NCBI GenBank assembly: GCA_012838425.1
Contig: DUPG01000010.1
Location: 68,194 to 132,193 of the forward strand
Direction: 5' to 3'
Length of the DNA stretch: 64,000 nt
Source of the DNA: Clostridiales bacterium
GTDB lineage: Bacteria; Bacillota; Clostridia; Christensenellales; CAG-138
In this document: piece by piece, positions 7,641 to 16,166 of the stretch
Numbering within the stretch: position 1 is the first letter of the stretch
How the letters are laid out: each line of letters opens with the position of its first letter
The notes under the pieces: model-generated
What the model was told of the DNA's origin: nothing
Seen by the model: the letters and a program-made list of their open reading frames with translations, nothing else
The model's database searches: none
Translations under genes and position numbers: made by a program

Positions 7641-8786
7641 ATGAAAAAAGTTATTGCAATTGCATTTGTTTTATTGTTGCTCATACCGGCAAGTGCTTTT
7701 GCTGTTTCAGAATCGCCCAAGCCCTTAGACGACGATATATTAGAAGAATTGCACCACGAGTTCGGCAAGTATGATTTTTCAAGCTGGGAAGCACATGTTA
7801 ACAACGATTTATTCAGCAATTTTAGCGTAAAGGATATGATAGACAGCTTTTTGAGCGGCAATCCTGACTTAGCCGCCGACAATATGCTTGATAAGCTATC
7901 TGGAATATTAAAAATCACAATGAAGCAGAGTGCGGGCTTTATGTTTGCAATGTTGGCTATATCGCTTGTAACAGGGCTGTGTAATGCCATGATACCCGAT
8001 GAGAAGAGCTCTCTGCGCGAGGTTGCCGGCTTCATACTAAGTGCAATGAGTTTAGGGTTGGTAATTGCTATATTCTCGTCAGCAGTTAACATCGCGGCTA
8101 AGAACATTCAAGCCGTATCAGCATTCGCAGAAGCAGCTATGCCCGTAACATCAGTGTTGCTTATTGCATCAGGCGCTAATATGACCTCTGGCGTAGTATC
8201 TCCCTTAATGACTATATTGAGCACAACAGTTGTAGGCATCATAAAGACTGTGATATTTCCTTTAATACTTATTGGGTGTGTACTGTCTGTTGTATCGTCT
8301 ATTTCGCCTAAATCTCAGCTGAAACAGCTGCTTTCACTTGTAAAAAACCTTACTAAGTGGTCGATAGGCATATTAGCCACCATTTATACAGGCTTAATCG
8401 TTCTAAAAGGACTTGCAGCGGCTAATTATGACGGGTTGAGTATCAAGACAACTAAGTATTTAATAGACAAGACTGTGCCTGTCGCCGGGGGATTCTTTTC
8501 AGGAACTATCGACACAACGCTTGTTTGCGCACAAATGGTCAAAAGCGTTGCGGGCTTAGCGGCAATAGTCGCAGTGATAATCATAATTTCAAAAACACTT
8601 CTGTCAATATTCTGCACGAATATGACATTCAGATTGACTGCGGCAATGTGCGAGCCTATATCCGATGAGCGTATTCCTAAGCTGCTCACGGGTGTTGCGG
8701 ATATGATGTCTTTCCTGTTTGCTGCTGTAATGGTGTGCGGATTGATGTTCATAATCCTGTTTGGAATAGTAGTTACTTGCGTATAG
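7641..8786 (+). CDS. spoIIIAE: Stage III sporulation protein AE
   Basis: A large polytopic membrane protein of the SpoIIIA channel, 381 aa. It has a cleavable-looking signal peptide (VIAIAFVLLLLIPASAFA), a soluble N-terminal part, then about seven or eight membrane helices. Length and arrangement match SpoIIIAE. Its ATG directly follows the spoIIIAD stop. Confidence 0.95.
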   Translation: MKKVIAIAFVLLLLIPASAFAVSESPKPLDDDILEELHHEFGKYDFSSWEAHVNNDLFSNFSVKDMIDSFLSGNPDLAADNMLDKLSGILKITMKQSAGFMFAMLAISLVTGLCNAMIPDEKSSLREVAGFILSAMSLGLVIAIFSSAVNIAAKNIQAVSAFAEAAMPVTSVLLIASGANMTSGVVSPLMTILSTTVVGIIKTVIFPLILIGCVLSVVSSISPKSQLKQLLSLVKNLTKWSIGILATIYTGLIVLKGLAAANYDGLSIKTTKYLIDKTVPVAGGFFSGTIDTTLVCAQMVKSVAGLAAIVAVIIIISKTLLSIFCTNMTFRLTAAMCEPISDERIPKLLTGVADMMSFLFAAVMVCGLMFIILFGIVVTCV

Positions 8787-8797
8787 GGGGGTGCTGT

Positions 8798-8965
8798 ATG
8801 AATGAAATCGTGAACATTGTACGCGTTGCAGTAATTATGGGTGTAATATGTATGATTTTTGAGTCTGTGTTGCCTGAGGGAAGCCAGAAAAACTCTCTTA
8901 AAACAATTATAGGAATAGTTTTTCTTATATCAATAGCCGAGCAAATTGTTAAAGCGCTCACTTAA
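8798..8965 (+). CDS. spoIIIAF: Stage III sporulation protein AF, short form
   Basis: This sits in the spoIIIAF slot but is only 55 aa. It consists of two membrane helices separated by FESVLPEGSQKNSLKT and ends at EQIVKALT. Bacillus SpoIIIAF is about 200 aa and carries a soluble C-terminal domain that is missing here. The ORF track's longer start at 8735 overlaps spoIIIAE. The ATG at 8798 after GGGGGGTG is better. Assignment rests on position, the two-helix layout and the LPEG/KK region. It may be a natural minimal form rather than a broken gene, because spoIIIAG follows with its own AGGAGGT site. Confidence 0.82.
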   Translation: MNEIVNIVRVAVIMGVICMIFESVLPEGSQKNSLKTIIGIVFLISIAEQIVKALT

Positions 8966-8976
8966 AGGAGGTAGAT

Positions 8977-9567
8977 ATGGATAAGAAATCAAAGCAAGGC
9001 ATGCTTGCGGCTTTTACTGAAAAGCTTAAGAAAAACAAGAAGCTTGAACTCACCGTATATGTTGTATTAGGGGCATTTGTGCTGCTGATTTACCTCAGCT
9101 CATTAAACACTCCTGCGAAAAACAGCGATTACCAAAGCCAGACAGCGCAGGTAACAATGCAGAGCACACAGGATTCTGTAAAAGAAATAGAAGAAAGACT
9201 TGAGAAAACGCTCATGCAGATACGCGGTGCGGGTAATGTAACCGTAATGATAACCTACGAAACGAGCAAGGAGATAGTGCCTGCGCTAAGCGTTACGAGC
9301 CAAAGCAGCTCACAGGTGGGCGATTCAAGTACGAATCACAGCCAAAACGATACCAAATCGCCGGCAACTGTTTCTCAGGGCGGTGATGAAGCGCCTATAG
9401 TTCTAACAGAGATTCAGCCGAAAGTCCGGGGGGTAATAGTGATAGCAGAGGGTGCAGCGGACTTAACTGTAAGGATGAATCTAATGCACGCCGTACAAAC
9501 TGTTTTGGGCGTTGATGCAGCAAATATTGAGGTATTCGAAATGGGTGTTTCGAATATAAATGACTAA
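8977..9567 (+). CDS. spoIIIAG: Stage III sporulation protein AG
   Basis: A ring-forming component of the SpoIIIA-SpoIIQ channel, 196 aa. A single membrane helix (ELTVYVVLGAFVLLIYLSSL) is followed by an extracytoplasmic region. The family core is recognisable: EERLEKTLMQIRGAGNVTVMITYE and PKVRGVIVIAEGAADLTVRMNL. This is the fold related to type III secretion ring proteins. The start follows AAAGGAGGTAGAT. Confidence 0.95.
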   Translation: MDKKSKQGMLAAFTEKLKKNKKLELTVYVVLGAFVLLIYLSSLNTPAKNSDYQSQTAQVTMQSTQDSVKEIEERLEKTLMQIRGAGNVTVMITYETSKEIVPALSVTSQSSSQVGDSSTNHSQNDTKSPATVSQGGDEAPIVLTEIQPKVRGVIVIAEGAADLTVRMNLMHAVQTVLGVDAANIEVFEMGVSNIND

Positions 9568-9590
9568 TAGAAAATAAGGAGGGTAAGATC

Positions 9591-10127
9591 ATGAAAAAAA
9601 TCAATATGAGATGGCTCAGCAAAAGCACGGGGATAATTGTAATTACGGCAATTCTGTTCATCTGCGCTGTATATCTGAATATTCAGGGCAGTAAAAAAGC
9701 ATCAGAGGTTGCAAATAACAATAATCCTTCATACAATGAAAGTAACGATACAGCAACCACAGTAAACGCAGGCAATTACTTTACTGCTTTCAGGCAGAAC
9801 AGAGAAAACTCACGCGCGAAGCAGATTGAGCAGTTAGACGCTATAATTGCTCACAGCAACACCGATGAAGAAACGCTGAAAGAGGCGCAGGAGCTGAAGC
9901 TCGCTTTGATTTCAAGCATGGAATTAGAGTTTACGCTTGAAAGCATGATAAAGGCGAAGGGCTTTAACGATTGCGCAGTTACATTCCACAAGGGTTCTGT
10001 GAATGTTGTAGTAAATGCGCAGCAGCTTACAAAGGAGGAGGTAGCGCGCATACTTGAAATAGTAGTGCGGGAAACAGGCGAAGACCCTATAAACATTAAG
10101 GTAAGCACTGCTACATCTCAAAAATGA
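9591..10127 (+). CDS. spoIIIAH: Stage III sporulation protein AH
   Basis: The mother-cell ring protein that binds SpoIIQ across the intermembrane space. It has an N-terminal membrane helix (GIIVITAILFICAVYLNI), a coiled-coil-like linker rich in Glu and Lys, then the YscJ/FliF-like domain ending QLTKEEVARILEIVVRETG. At 178 aa it is somewhat shorter than the Bacillus protein. It is the last gene of the spoIIIA operon, with AGGAGGG before its ATG. Confidence 0.95.
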   Translation: MKKINMRWLSKSTGIIVITAILFICAVYLNIQGSKKASEVANNNNPSYNESNDTATTVNAGNYFTAFRQNRENSRAKQIEQLDAIIAHSNTDEETLKEAQELKLALISSMELEFTLESMIKAKGFNDCAVTFHKGSVNVVVNAQQLTKEEVARILEIVVRETGEDPINIKVSTATSQK

Positions 10128-10162
10128 GGTAGCAAGGCTTCAAAAAGCATCAAAACTGAAAA

Positions 10163-10240
10163 AAAGTGCATTTGGGGTTTTCAAACTTAGAAACATTTGA
10201 TATAATTTCTTGTAGGATTTGACATCACCGAATGCACTTT
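10163..10240. repeat. Long-arm inverted repeat between spoIIIAH and asp23
   Basis: AAAGTGCATT (10163-10172) and AATGCACTTT (10231-10240) are perfect reverse complements. The pairing extends to 13 positions with one G-U pair. The loop contains the likely asp23 promoter. Confidence 0.5.
10178..10206 (+). promoter_or_regulatory. Possible promoter of the asp23 cassette
   Basis: TTTTCA and TATAAT are separated by 17 nt. The -10 is perfect and the -35 matches four of six positions. A long leader would precede the ATG at 10291. Confidence 0.45.
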
Positions 10241-10290
10241 ATGCTGATATATTGACGGTAGTCAAATAATAATTGTTTGGAGGTTCCAAA

Positions 10291-10713
10291 ATGGCAGATA
10301 TTTTGGAAGGCAAAGGGGTTGGAGCGACAATGGCAAACGATGGCAGCATAATTTTTTCACCTGATGTTGTTGCGACTATTGCTGGTGTAGCAGCAACTTC
10401 CGTCGAAGGCGTCGCTGGAATGAGCGGCGGCATTGTTGACGGTATTGTTGATATTCTCGGCATGAAGAATTTCAAAAAGGGCGTTAAAGTTGAGCTTGGC
10501 ACTGAAGAAACGATTATAAACGCTAATATAGTTATTAAGTATGGCTATAAACTGAACGAGGTTTGCTTAGAGGTTCAGAAAAAGATTAAGAACGCAGTTG
10601 AAACTATGACGGGCTTGCGTGTTGTGTCGGTCGATGTTTCTGTATTAGGAATCAGCTTTGATGACGATACTAAGAAGAAGCAGGCTCAGCCCGAGTCATC
10701 AAAGCTAAAGTGA
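10291..10713 (+). CDS. Asp23/Gls24 family envelope stress protein
   Basis: A cytoplasmic Asp23/Gls24 protein of 140 aa. Characteristic stretches are FSPDVVATIAGVAATSVEGVAGM and a C-terminal GLRVVSVDVSVLGISF. Members attach to the membrane through AmaP, encoded next. The track start at 10273 is a TTG whose codons contain the ribosome binding site GGAGG, so the ATG at 10291 (MADILEGKG) is chosen. It heads a cassette with amaP and DUF2273. Confidence 0.92.
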   Translation: MADILEGKGVGATMANDGSIIFSPDVVATIAGVAATSVEGVAGMSGGIVDGIVDILGMKNFKKGVKVELGTEETIINANIVIKYGYKLNEVCLEVQKKIKNAVETMTGLRVVSVDVSVLGISFDDDTKKKQAQPESSKLK

Positions 10714-10722
10714 GGAGTGCGT

Positions 10723-11292
10723 ATGAAGGTAATAGATAGGATACTGCTTGCGATATTGCTGTTTGCACTTATTTGCGCAAGCATTATGACAATCATATTG
10801 GAATTCGACATATTGCAGTTTGAGCCTTTAAGTCGTGTTTTTGGAATGGACAAGCATATGCACAAGCTGCTTGCTTCATTGATTTTAGGTGCGTCTGCGC
10901 TAATACTATTATTTGTTTGCGTTAGGTTGTTCTTCGCAGTATTATCCCCTCAGAAAAAAGCAGAGAATGATATAAAGCGTACACAAATAGCTGCAAATGA
11001 TTTAGGCATAGCTTATATTACGATAGATGCACTAAAGAACATAGCTCATAGGATATGCTCACTACATAAGTTCGTTTGTGATTGCTCCGCTTCCGTAACT
11101 GTTGTTAATGACGGTATAGTGGTATCAATCAAAGTAACGCCTTATGCTGATACAAAGCTTCCCGAAAGCATTGCTCAATTGCAGACAAGCATTAAGCACG
11201 GCTTAGAAGAACAGGCGGGAATAAATGTTGTTGAGGTTCCGATACTCATACTCCCGCCGGCAGTCAAAAAAGGTACTACAACATTAAAATAA
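10723..11292 (+). CDS. amaP: AmaP-like membrane anchor of Asp23
   Basis: A 189-aa protein with two N-terminal membrane helices (ILLAILLFALICASIMTII and LLASLILGASALILLFVCV) and a soluble C-terminal domain resembling Asp23 (CSASVTVVNDGIVVSIKVTP). This is the layout of AmaP, which holds Asp23 at the membrane. ATG 10723 after GAGGAG is preferred to the GTG at 10717, which overlaps that site. It lies between asp23 and the DUF2273 gene, as in many Bacillota. Confidence 0.87.
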   Translation: MKVIDRILLAILLFALICASIMTIILEFDILQFEPLSRVFGMDKHMHKLLASLILGASALILLFVCVRLFFAVLSPQKKAENDIKRTQIAANDLGIAYITIDALKNIAHRICSLHKFVCDCSASVTVVNDGIVVSIKVTPYADTKLPESIAQLQTSIKHGLEEQAGINVVEVPILILPPAVKKGTTTLK

Positions 11293-11309
11293 ATTATACG
11301 AGGTGAAAA

Positions 11310-11519
11310 ATGGAAGGATTAGTTGAATTCTTTAAGAAGTTCAAATGGAGAATAATACTTATTGCTGCGGGCATTGTGTTTTCAATATTAGTGTTTACAA
11401 TTAACTTTTGGCGTACACTGCTATTGGTTGTTGTAATATTTGTTTGCTACTTCATTGGTGCAAACATAGATAAAAAGGGCAGTATTAAACGGATGTTTGA
11501 TTACGACACAAGAGACTAA
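11310..11519 (+). CDS. DUF2273 small membrane protein
   Basis: A 69-aa protein with two hydrophobic helices (IILIAAGIVFSILVFTI and LLLVVVIFVCYFIGANI) and a charged tail. It matches the DUF2273 family, which accompanies asp23-amaP cassettes. Its biochemical role is unknown. A GAGGTG ribosome binding site precedes the ATG, and nusB follows 12 nt later. Confidence 0.85.
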   Translation: MEGLVEFFKKFKWRIILIAAGIVFSILVFTINFWRTLLLVVVIFVCYFIGANIDKKGSIKRMFDYDTRD

Positions 11520-11531
11520 TAGGTGTAGCAT

Positions 11532-11939
11532 ATGAGCAGAAAGACCGCACGAGAGGTCGCAATGAAAATTAGCTTCGCTCGTCTTTTAGGCGGCGACGCT
11601 GCTTATAAGGATGTATTAGAAAAATCAGAATTGAGTAAAACGCCAACAGAAGATGATATTGCGTTCGCGGACAATATCGTTTCCGGCATTGAGGCGCATT
11701 GTCAGGAATTAGACGCGCTTATAAATGATTATGCTAAGAATTGGACTGCTGAGCGTTTGCCGAAAGTCGATTTGGTAATATTGCGTATCGCTTTTTATGA
11801 GCTATTATATAGCGACAACCCTTCGGGAGCTGTAATAAACGAAGCGGTAGCATTAGCAAAGCGCTATTGCGACGATAAGTCCTATCAGTATATAAACGGA
11901 ATATTAGGCTCTTATGTTAGGAAAGAGGGCAAGGTGTAA
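11532..11939 (+). CDS. nusB: Transcription antitermination factor NusB
   Basis: An RNA-binding partner of NusE (ribosomal protein S10) in rRNA antitermination. The 135 aa include the N-terminal RKTAREVAMKISFARLLGG, the central AKNWTAERLPKVDLVILRIAFYELL and GAVINEAVALAKRYCDDKS, all NusB signatures. It directly precedes xseA, a common clostridial order. Confidence 0.95.
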   Translation: MSRKTAREVAMKISFARLLGGDAAYKDVLEKSELSKTPTEDDIAFADNIVSGIEAHCQELDALINDYAKNWTAERLPKVDLVILRIAFYELLYSDNPSGAVINEAVALAKRYCDDKSYQYINGILGSYVRKEGKV

Positions 11940-11948
11940 GTATTTGAA

Positions 11949-13154
11949 TTGGACAACATAGTTATATCTGTATCACAATTAAATGAGTATGTAGAGGCTG
12001 TTATATCTCAAGACCCTTTGCTTTCCGACATATATGTTGAGGGCGAAATAAGCGGATTCAAACGCTATGGTTCAGGACATTGCTATTTTTCTTTGAAAGA
12101 CGCCGACGCTGTTGTGCGTTGCGTATACTTCAAGCATTACAATCAATACCTACGATTTCAACCTAAGGACGGAATGCGCGTAATTGTGCGCGGCTCCGCC
12201 TCTTTTTATGCTAAAGACGGCAACTTCCAAATAACAGTTATATCTATGAAGGAAGTAGGTGAGGGCGAGCTATATAGGCGTTTTATTGAGCTAAAAGCTA
12301 AATTAGAAAGCGAAGGCATGTTTGACGAACAGTATAAAAAGCCTATACCGTTTTTGCCGCGCTGCGTAGGCGTAGCGACTTCAAACACCGGCGCTGTTTT
12401 TCATGATATTGTAAAGGTGATTTCGCGCAGGTTTCCGAAAATGAATATCCTTTTGTGCCATTGCTCCGTTCAGGGCGTTGACGCCCCGCGTGAAATAATC
12501 TCTGCAATTCAGCACTTAGACAGTATAGACTTTGTAGATGTGATAATTGTAGGTCGAGGCGGCGGAAGCTATGAGGACTTAATAGCTTTTAACGACGAAG
12601 GAGTAGCAAGGGCAATTTTTGAATGTGAAACACCTATTATTTCCGCTGTCGGTCATGAAACCGACTACACTATCGCCGATTTCGTTGCCGATATGCGCGC
12701 GCCTACACCTTCCGCAGCCGCTGAGCTTGCCGTTCCTGTTCTGAGTGAGCTACTGTCAGATTTGAACGACGAAAGAAACTCATTATACGAGTATTCGATT
12801 TCATTTATAAGTGATTTGCGCAGCGAAATTGAGAGCTTAGCACAATCAAGCTCTTTTGCAGTTGCCCACAGCAAGTTAGATCTATTAAAAGCTGAAGTCG
12901 CTGAGATTGAATCTAAGCTTTTTTCTGCCGCTGAAAAGCAGCTGTTAGAGTATAAGTACGACTATAAATCAATATTAAAGGAATTATCCTCATTATCGCC
13001 TAAGGCTGTTTTGAAGCGCGGCTATGCCATTGTTAAGAACAATAGGGGCAAAATAGTATCAAGCGCGGCTGAATTAAACCAAGCACTTGACATTTCAAAT
13101 TCTGCGACTATTGAGTTTCACGACGATTCTGTAAAGGTACAAAGAGTAGAATAA
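11949..13154 (+). CDS. xseA: Exodeoxyribonuclease VII large subunit
   Basis: The large subunit of a nuclease that degrades single-stranded DNA. An N-terminal OB-fold (residues about 1-100: VSQLNEYVEAVISQDPLLSDIYVEGEISGF) is followed by a catalytic domain with VIIVGRGGGSYEDLIAFNDE and SAVGHETDYTIADFVADMRAPTPSAAAE. The start is TTG, 12 nt after AAGGTG. The usual small-subunit gene xseB is not adjacent; the next coding sequence is a Myb-like regulator after a terminator. Confidence 0.95.
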   Translation: MDNIVISVSQLNEYVEAVISQDPLLSDIYVEGEISGFKRYGSGHCYFSLKDADAVVRCVYFKHYNQYLRFQPKDGMRVIVRGSASFYAKDGNFQITVISMKEVGEGELYRRFIELKAKLESEGMFDEQYKKPIPFLPRCVGVATSNTGAVFHDIVKVISRRFPKMNILLCHCSVQGVDAPREIISAIQHLDSIDFVDVIIVGRGGGSYEDLIAFNDEGVARAIFECETPIISAVGHETDYTIADFVADMRAPTPSAAAELAVPVLSELLSDLNDERNSLYEYSISFISDLRSEIESLAQSSSFAVAHSKLDLLKAEVAEIESKLFSAAEKQLLEYKYDYKSILKELSSLSPKAVLKRGYAIVKNNRGKIVSSAAELNQALDISNSATIEFHDDSVKVQRVE

Positions 13155-13182
13155 CTCATCTCCTTGTAATGCAATGTAATGC

Positions 13183-13206
13183 AATCGGTCAATCGACTGA
13201 TTTTTT
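13183..13206 (+). terminator. Terminator after xseA
   Basis: AATCGGTC-AATC-GACTGATT forms an 8-bp stem with one G-U pair, followed by TTTTTT. It closes the asp23-nusB-xseA transcription unit. Confidence 0.75.
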
Positions 13207-13315
13207 GTCGCAAAATTTCTAAGGATTTCGTTTGTTGTCGAATTCGGAATGATAAGTATATCTATGTATTTAATGGCAATAATAGACAACATCACAACAA
13301 GGAGGTAATTATTGA

Positions 13316-14224
13316 ATGAATATGAATTTGCAAAAACAAACACATTCCGGTTGGAGCGAAGCCGAAGAAAAGCTGTTATTCGATGAGGTTAAGGCGGTAA
13401 GACAAACTGGAAAGCCGTTAAAATCAGCATTTGAAAGAGTAGCTGAGCTAACCGGCAGACAACCCAACAGCATACGCAACTATTATTATGTACGCATAAA
13501 GAGCTTAGATGAATCAGACGAACTTTTTATGGGGGCAACCGCATTTGTGCCTTTCACAGAATCAGAGGTTAGAGAGCTGCTGAAAACTATACTTGTAAAT
13601 CAGGCAAAGGGTATGTCGGTTAGAGCCTGCACAATGATGATGGGAAAGAACGACACTTCAAAAATGCTTAGGTATCAAAACAAGTATAGGGCAGTTATTA
13701 AGAATAACCCCGAATTAGTAAAAAGTGTTCTTGAGGAATTGAAGGCAGAAGGTATTGAAGCACATAATCCCTACGCTCTAATGAAAAAAACGCGACAGAG
13801 AGCAAGCAATGTAGAGCTTCTTGACGCGGTGTCTTCCGCTGTTGCCGGGCTGTCAAATGTTGAGGGCTTAGATGTGCATGCGTTTTTTGAAGCGTTGGGC
13901 GCATTGGCTAACAGTGCAAGTCGCGGCGCAGTAGCATTGCAGCGTATAGCCGAAACAGAGAAAAATTCAGACAGCGATATGGCTCAGATCTATGACGAAC
14001 TGCGTGAGCTGCGCGAAACTGTAGCTGTTCGTGAAGCGGAGCTTTCTACGCAGAAAGAAAGATTCGCGCTGCTGTTAACGCTATACAGGAAACTCTTAAA
14101 TGTAAATCGCAGTTTTTTGGAGAAAACAAGCGTTTTGAAGGTTAAGGTATTAGGCTCATATGTCAAGGAGTTAGCAAAAAGCATATCCGATTGCGATAAA
14201 GCATTGAACGAGCATGTTATATAA
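13316..14224 (+). CDS. RsfA-like Myb/SANT-domain transcriptional regulator
   Basis: A 302-aa protein with an N-terminal Myb/SANT-like motif (SGWSEAEEKLLFDEVKAV...GRQPNSIRNYYYVRIK) as in RsfA-type prespore regulators. The middle is a helical segment, and the C-terminal part (about 220-300) is predicted coiled coil (ELRELRETVAVREAELSTQKER). DNA binding is inferred from the domain; targets are unknown. The ATG follows GGAGG by 10 nt. The gene is flanked by terminators on both sides, so it is probably monocistronic. It occupies the position where xseB and ispA often lie. Confidence 0.75.
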   Translation: MNMNLQKQTHSGWSEAEEKLLFDEVKAVRQTGKPLKSAFERVAELTGRQPNSIRNYYYVRIKSLDESDELFMGATAFVPFTESEVRELLKTILVNQAKGMSVRACTMMMGKNDTSKMLRYQNKYRAVIKNNPELVKSVLEELKAEGIEAHNPYALMKKTRQRASNVELLDAVSSAVAGLSNVEGLDVHAFFEALGALANSASRGAVALQRIAETEKNSDSDMAQIYDELRELRETVAVREAELSTQKERFALLLTLYRKLLNVNRSFLEKTSVLKVKVLGSYVKELAKSISDCDKALNEHVI

Positions 14225-14238
14225 TCGTTTTTCCTTCG

Positions 14239-14267
14239 AGCCGCAGGCATATGCTTGCGGCTTTTAG
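14239..14267 (+). terminator. Terminator after the Myb-like regulator
   Basis: AGCCGCA pairs with TGCGGCT around the loop GGCATATGCT, followed by TTTTAGTTT. Confidence 0.82.
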
Positions 14268-14268
14268 T

Positions 14269-14297
14269 TTGATTCGGTATTAAATATGTGATATTAT
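14269..14297 (+). promoter_or_regulatory. Sigma-A-type promoter of dxs-tlyA
   Basis: TTGATT and TATTAT are separated by 17 nt, ending 30 nt before the dxs ATG. Confidence 0.6.
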
Positions 14298-14327
14298 ACC
14301 TTTGCATTGAGTAACGGAGGAGAAAAG

Positions 14328-16166
14328 ATGAGTCAAATGCTATTAGATAGTATTCGCAGTCCACAAGATGTAAAAAAGCTATATAACACTAATCCGAAAA
14401 AACTCGTTGCTCTTTCGAAGGAAATCCGCGAAGTATTGGTTCAAACAGTTTCTAAGAATGGCGGACATCTTTCGCCCAACTTAGGCGTTGTTGAGCTTAC
14501 TTTAGCTATACATATCGCATTCGATATTCCGAAGGACTCTATTGTATTCGATGTTGGTCATCAATCCTATGTTCACAAGCTGCTTACAGGCAGAGCGGAC
14601 AGTATAGGCACTTTGCGCACGCTTGGCGGTCTATCGGGCTTTCCCAAACGCAGTGAAAGCGAATATGATTTCTTCAACACAGGGCACTCAAGCACATCTG
14701 TTTCAGCGGCTTTAGGTATAGCACGCGCAAAAAAGCTTAATAGTGACGAATCATATTCAATAGCATTGGTTGGCGACGGCGCGTGCTCCGGCGGCATGAT
14801 ATTCGAAGCTATAAACGATGCCGGGCATTCGGAGCTACCGCTTATAATCATACTTAATGACAACTCAATGTCTATATCGAACACTGTCGGCGCTATTAGA
14901 ACACACCTTACGAAGATTCGCGCAAGCCGGCCGTATATTTCTTTCAAGCGTTCTACGCGCAATATTTTGTCAAAAACTAAATTTGGCAAGTACTGTGCAG
15001 TTAGGCTTGAAAACTTAAAAAATAAGCTTAAATACTTCCTTTTGCCTAACGTATATTTTGAATCATTGGGCTTGTCGTATATAGGGCCTGTTGACGGTCA
15101 TGATATACCTGACTTGCTCAACGCATTCAATATAGCTAAGAAGCTGAAACGCCCAGTTGTTGTTCATGTTGTAACGCAAAAGGGCAGGGGATACAAGCCC
15201 GCAGAGGATAACCCCGAAATGTTTCATGGCATTGGCGCCTTTGACGCTGATAACCCATATTGTGCAAATAAGCTGTCTAACTCGCAGGTGTTTGGCGATG
15301 CTCTATTAGAGCTTGCAAAGAGTGATGATAAAATAATCGCAATAACAGCAGCTATGCCGTTGAGCACAGGACTTACTCCATTTGAACACGCTTTCCCCGA
15401 GCGTTTCTTCGATGTGGGAATCGCCGAACAGCACGCTATCACGATGGCGGCAGGCGCAAGCGTTGGCGGCTTGAAGCCCGTTGCCGTAATATACTCAACA
15501 TTTTTGCAAAGAGCATATGACCAATTACTGCACGATGTCTGCTTGCAGAACCTACCTGTCGTAATTGGTGTTGACAGAGCCGGTTTAGTAGGCGAGGACG
15601 GCGAAACTCATCAGGGCGTTTACGATATTAGCTACTTGCTCGCTATGCCCAATATGTGTCTTTTTTCACCTGCAAGCATTTCAGAGTTAAAGGAAATGTT
15701 AAAGCTGGCTTTGAACATAAATAAACCTGTTGCGATACGCTATAATCGCGGCTTGCTGCCTGATTTTGAGCTGAAAACCCCCGTAGAGCTTGGCGTGTGG
15801 GAGGAAATCAAGCCCATACAAGAGGTAAACATAATCGCAAGCGGCAGATTAGTTGAAACCGCATTAAAAGCTTCATCTGAATTGAATGTAGGTGTAATAA
15901 ATGCAAGATTCCTATGCCCTATGGACTATGAAATGCTAAAACGCTTAAAGCAAGAATCAAAAGCGATTATTACGCTTGAGGACGGTTTGGCAGAGGGCGG
16001 ATTCGGCTCGCGCGTTGCGAAATTCATGTGTAGGGATATAAGCGTTTACAACTTAGGCGTTCCGAACAGAATCATACCCCATGCCAAAGTAGAGCAGCAG
16101 GACGCACTATGCGGGATTGATACAGCTTCTGTTCGCAGAAAAATACTAAATGTATTAGGTGAATAA
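14328..16166 (+). CDS. dxs: 1-deoxy-D-xylulose-5-phosphate synthase
   Basis: A thiamine diphosphate enzyme that condenses pyruvate and glyceraldehyde 3-phosphate, the first step of the MEP isoprenoid pathway. Visible motifs: IVFDVGHQSYVHKLLTGR, the diphosphate-binding GDGACSGGMIFEAINDAG, DGHDIPDLL, and the transketolase-like GIAEQHAITMAAG. The length is 612 aa from the ATG at 14328 after GGAGGAG; the track's TTG start lies upstream of that site. Dxs usually reads GDGALTGG, so ACSGG is a small deviation. tlyA follows directly. Confidence 0.95.
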   Translation: MSQMLLDSIRSPQDVKKLYNTNPKKLVALSKEIREVLVQTVSKNGGHLSPNLGVVELTLAIHIAFDIPKDSIVFDVGHQSYVHKLLTGRADSIGTLRTLGGLSGFPKRSESEYDFFNTGHSSTSVSAALGIARAKKLNSDESYSIALVGDGACSGGMIFEAINDAGHSELPLIIILNDNSMSISNTVGAIRTHLTKIRASRPYISFKRSTRNILSKTKFGKYCAVRLENLKNKLKYFLLPNVYFESLGLSYIGPVDGHDIPDLLNAFNIAKKLKRPVVVHVVTQKGRGYKPAEDNPEMFHGIGAFDADNPYCANKLSNSQVFGDALLELAKSDDKIIAITAAMPLSTGLTPFEHAFPERFFDVGIAEQHAITMAAGASVGGLKPVAVIYSTFLQRAYDQLLHDVCLQNLPVVIGVDRAGLVGEDGETHQGVYDISYLLAMPNMCLFSPASISELKEMLKLALNINKPVAIRYNRGLLPDFELKTPVELGVWEEIKPIQEVNIIASGRLVETALKASSELNVGVINARFLCPMDYEMLKRLKQESKAIITLEDGLAEGGFGSRVAKFMCRDISVYNLGVPNRIIPHAKVEQQDALCGIDTASVRRKILNVLGE

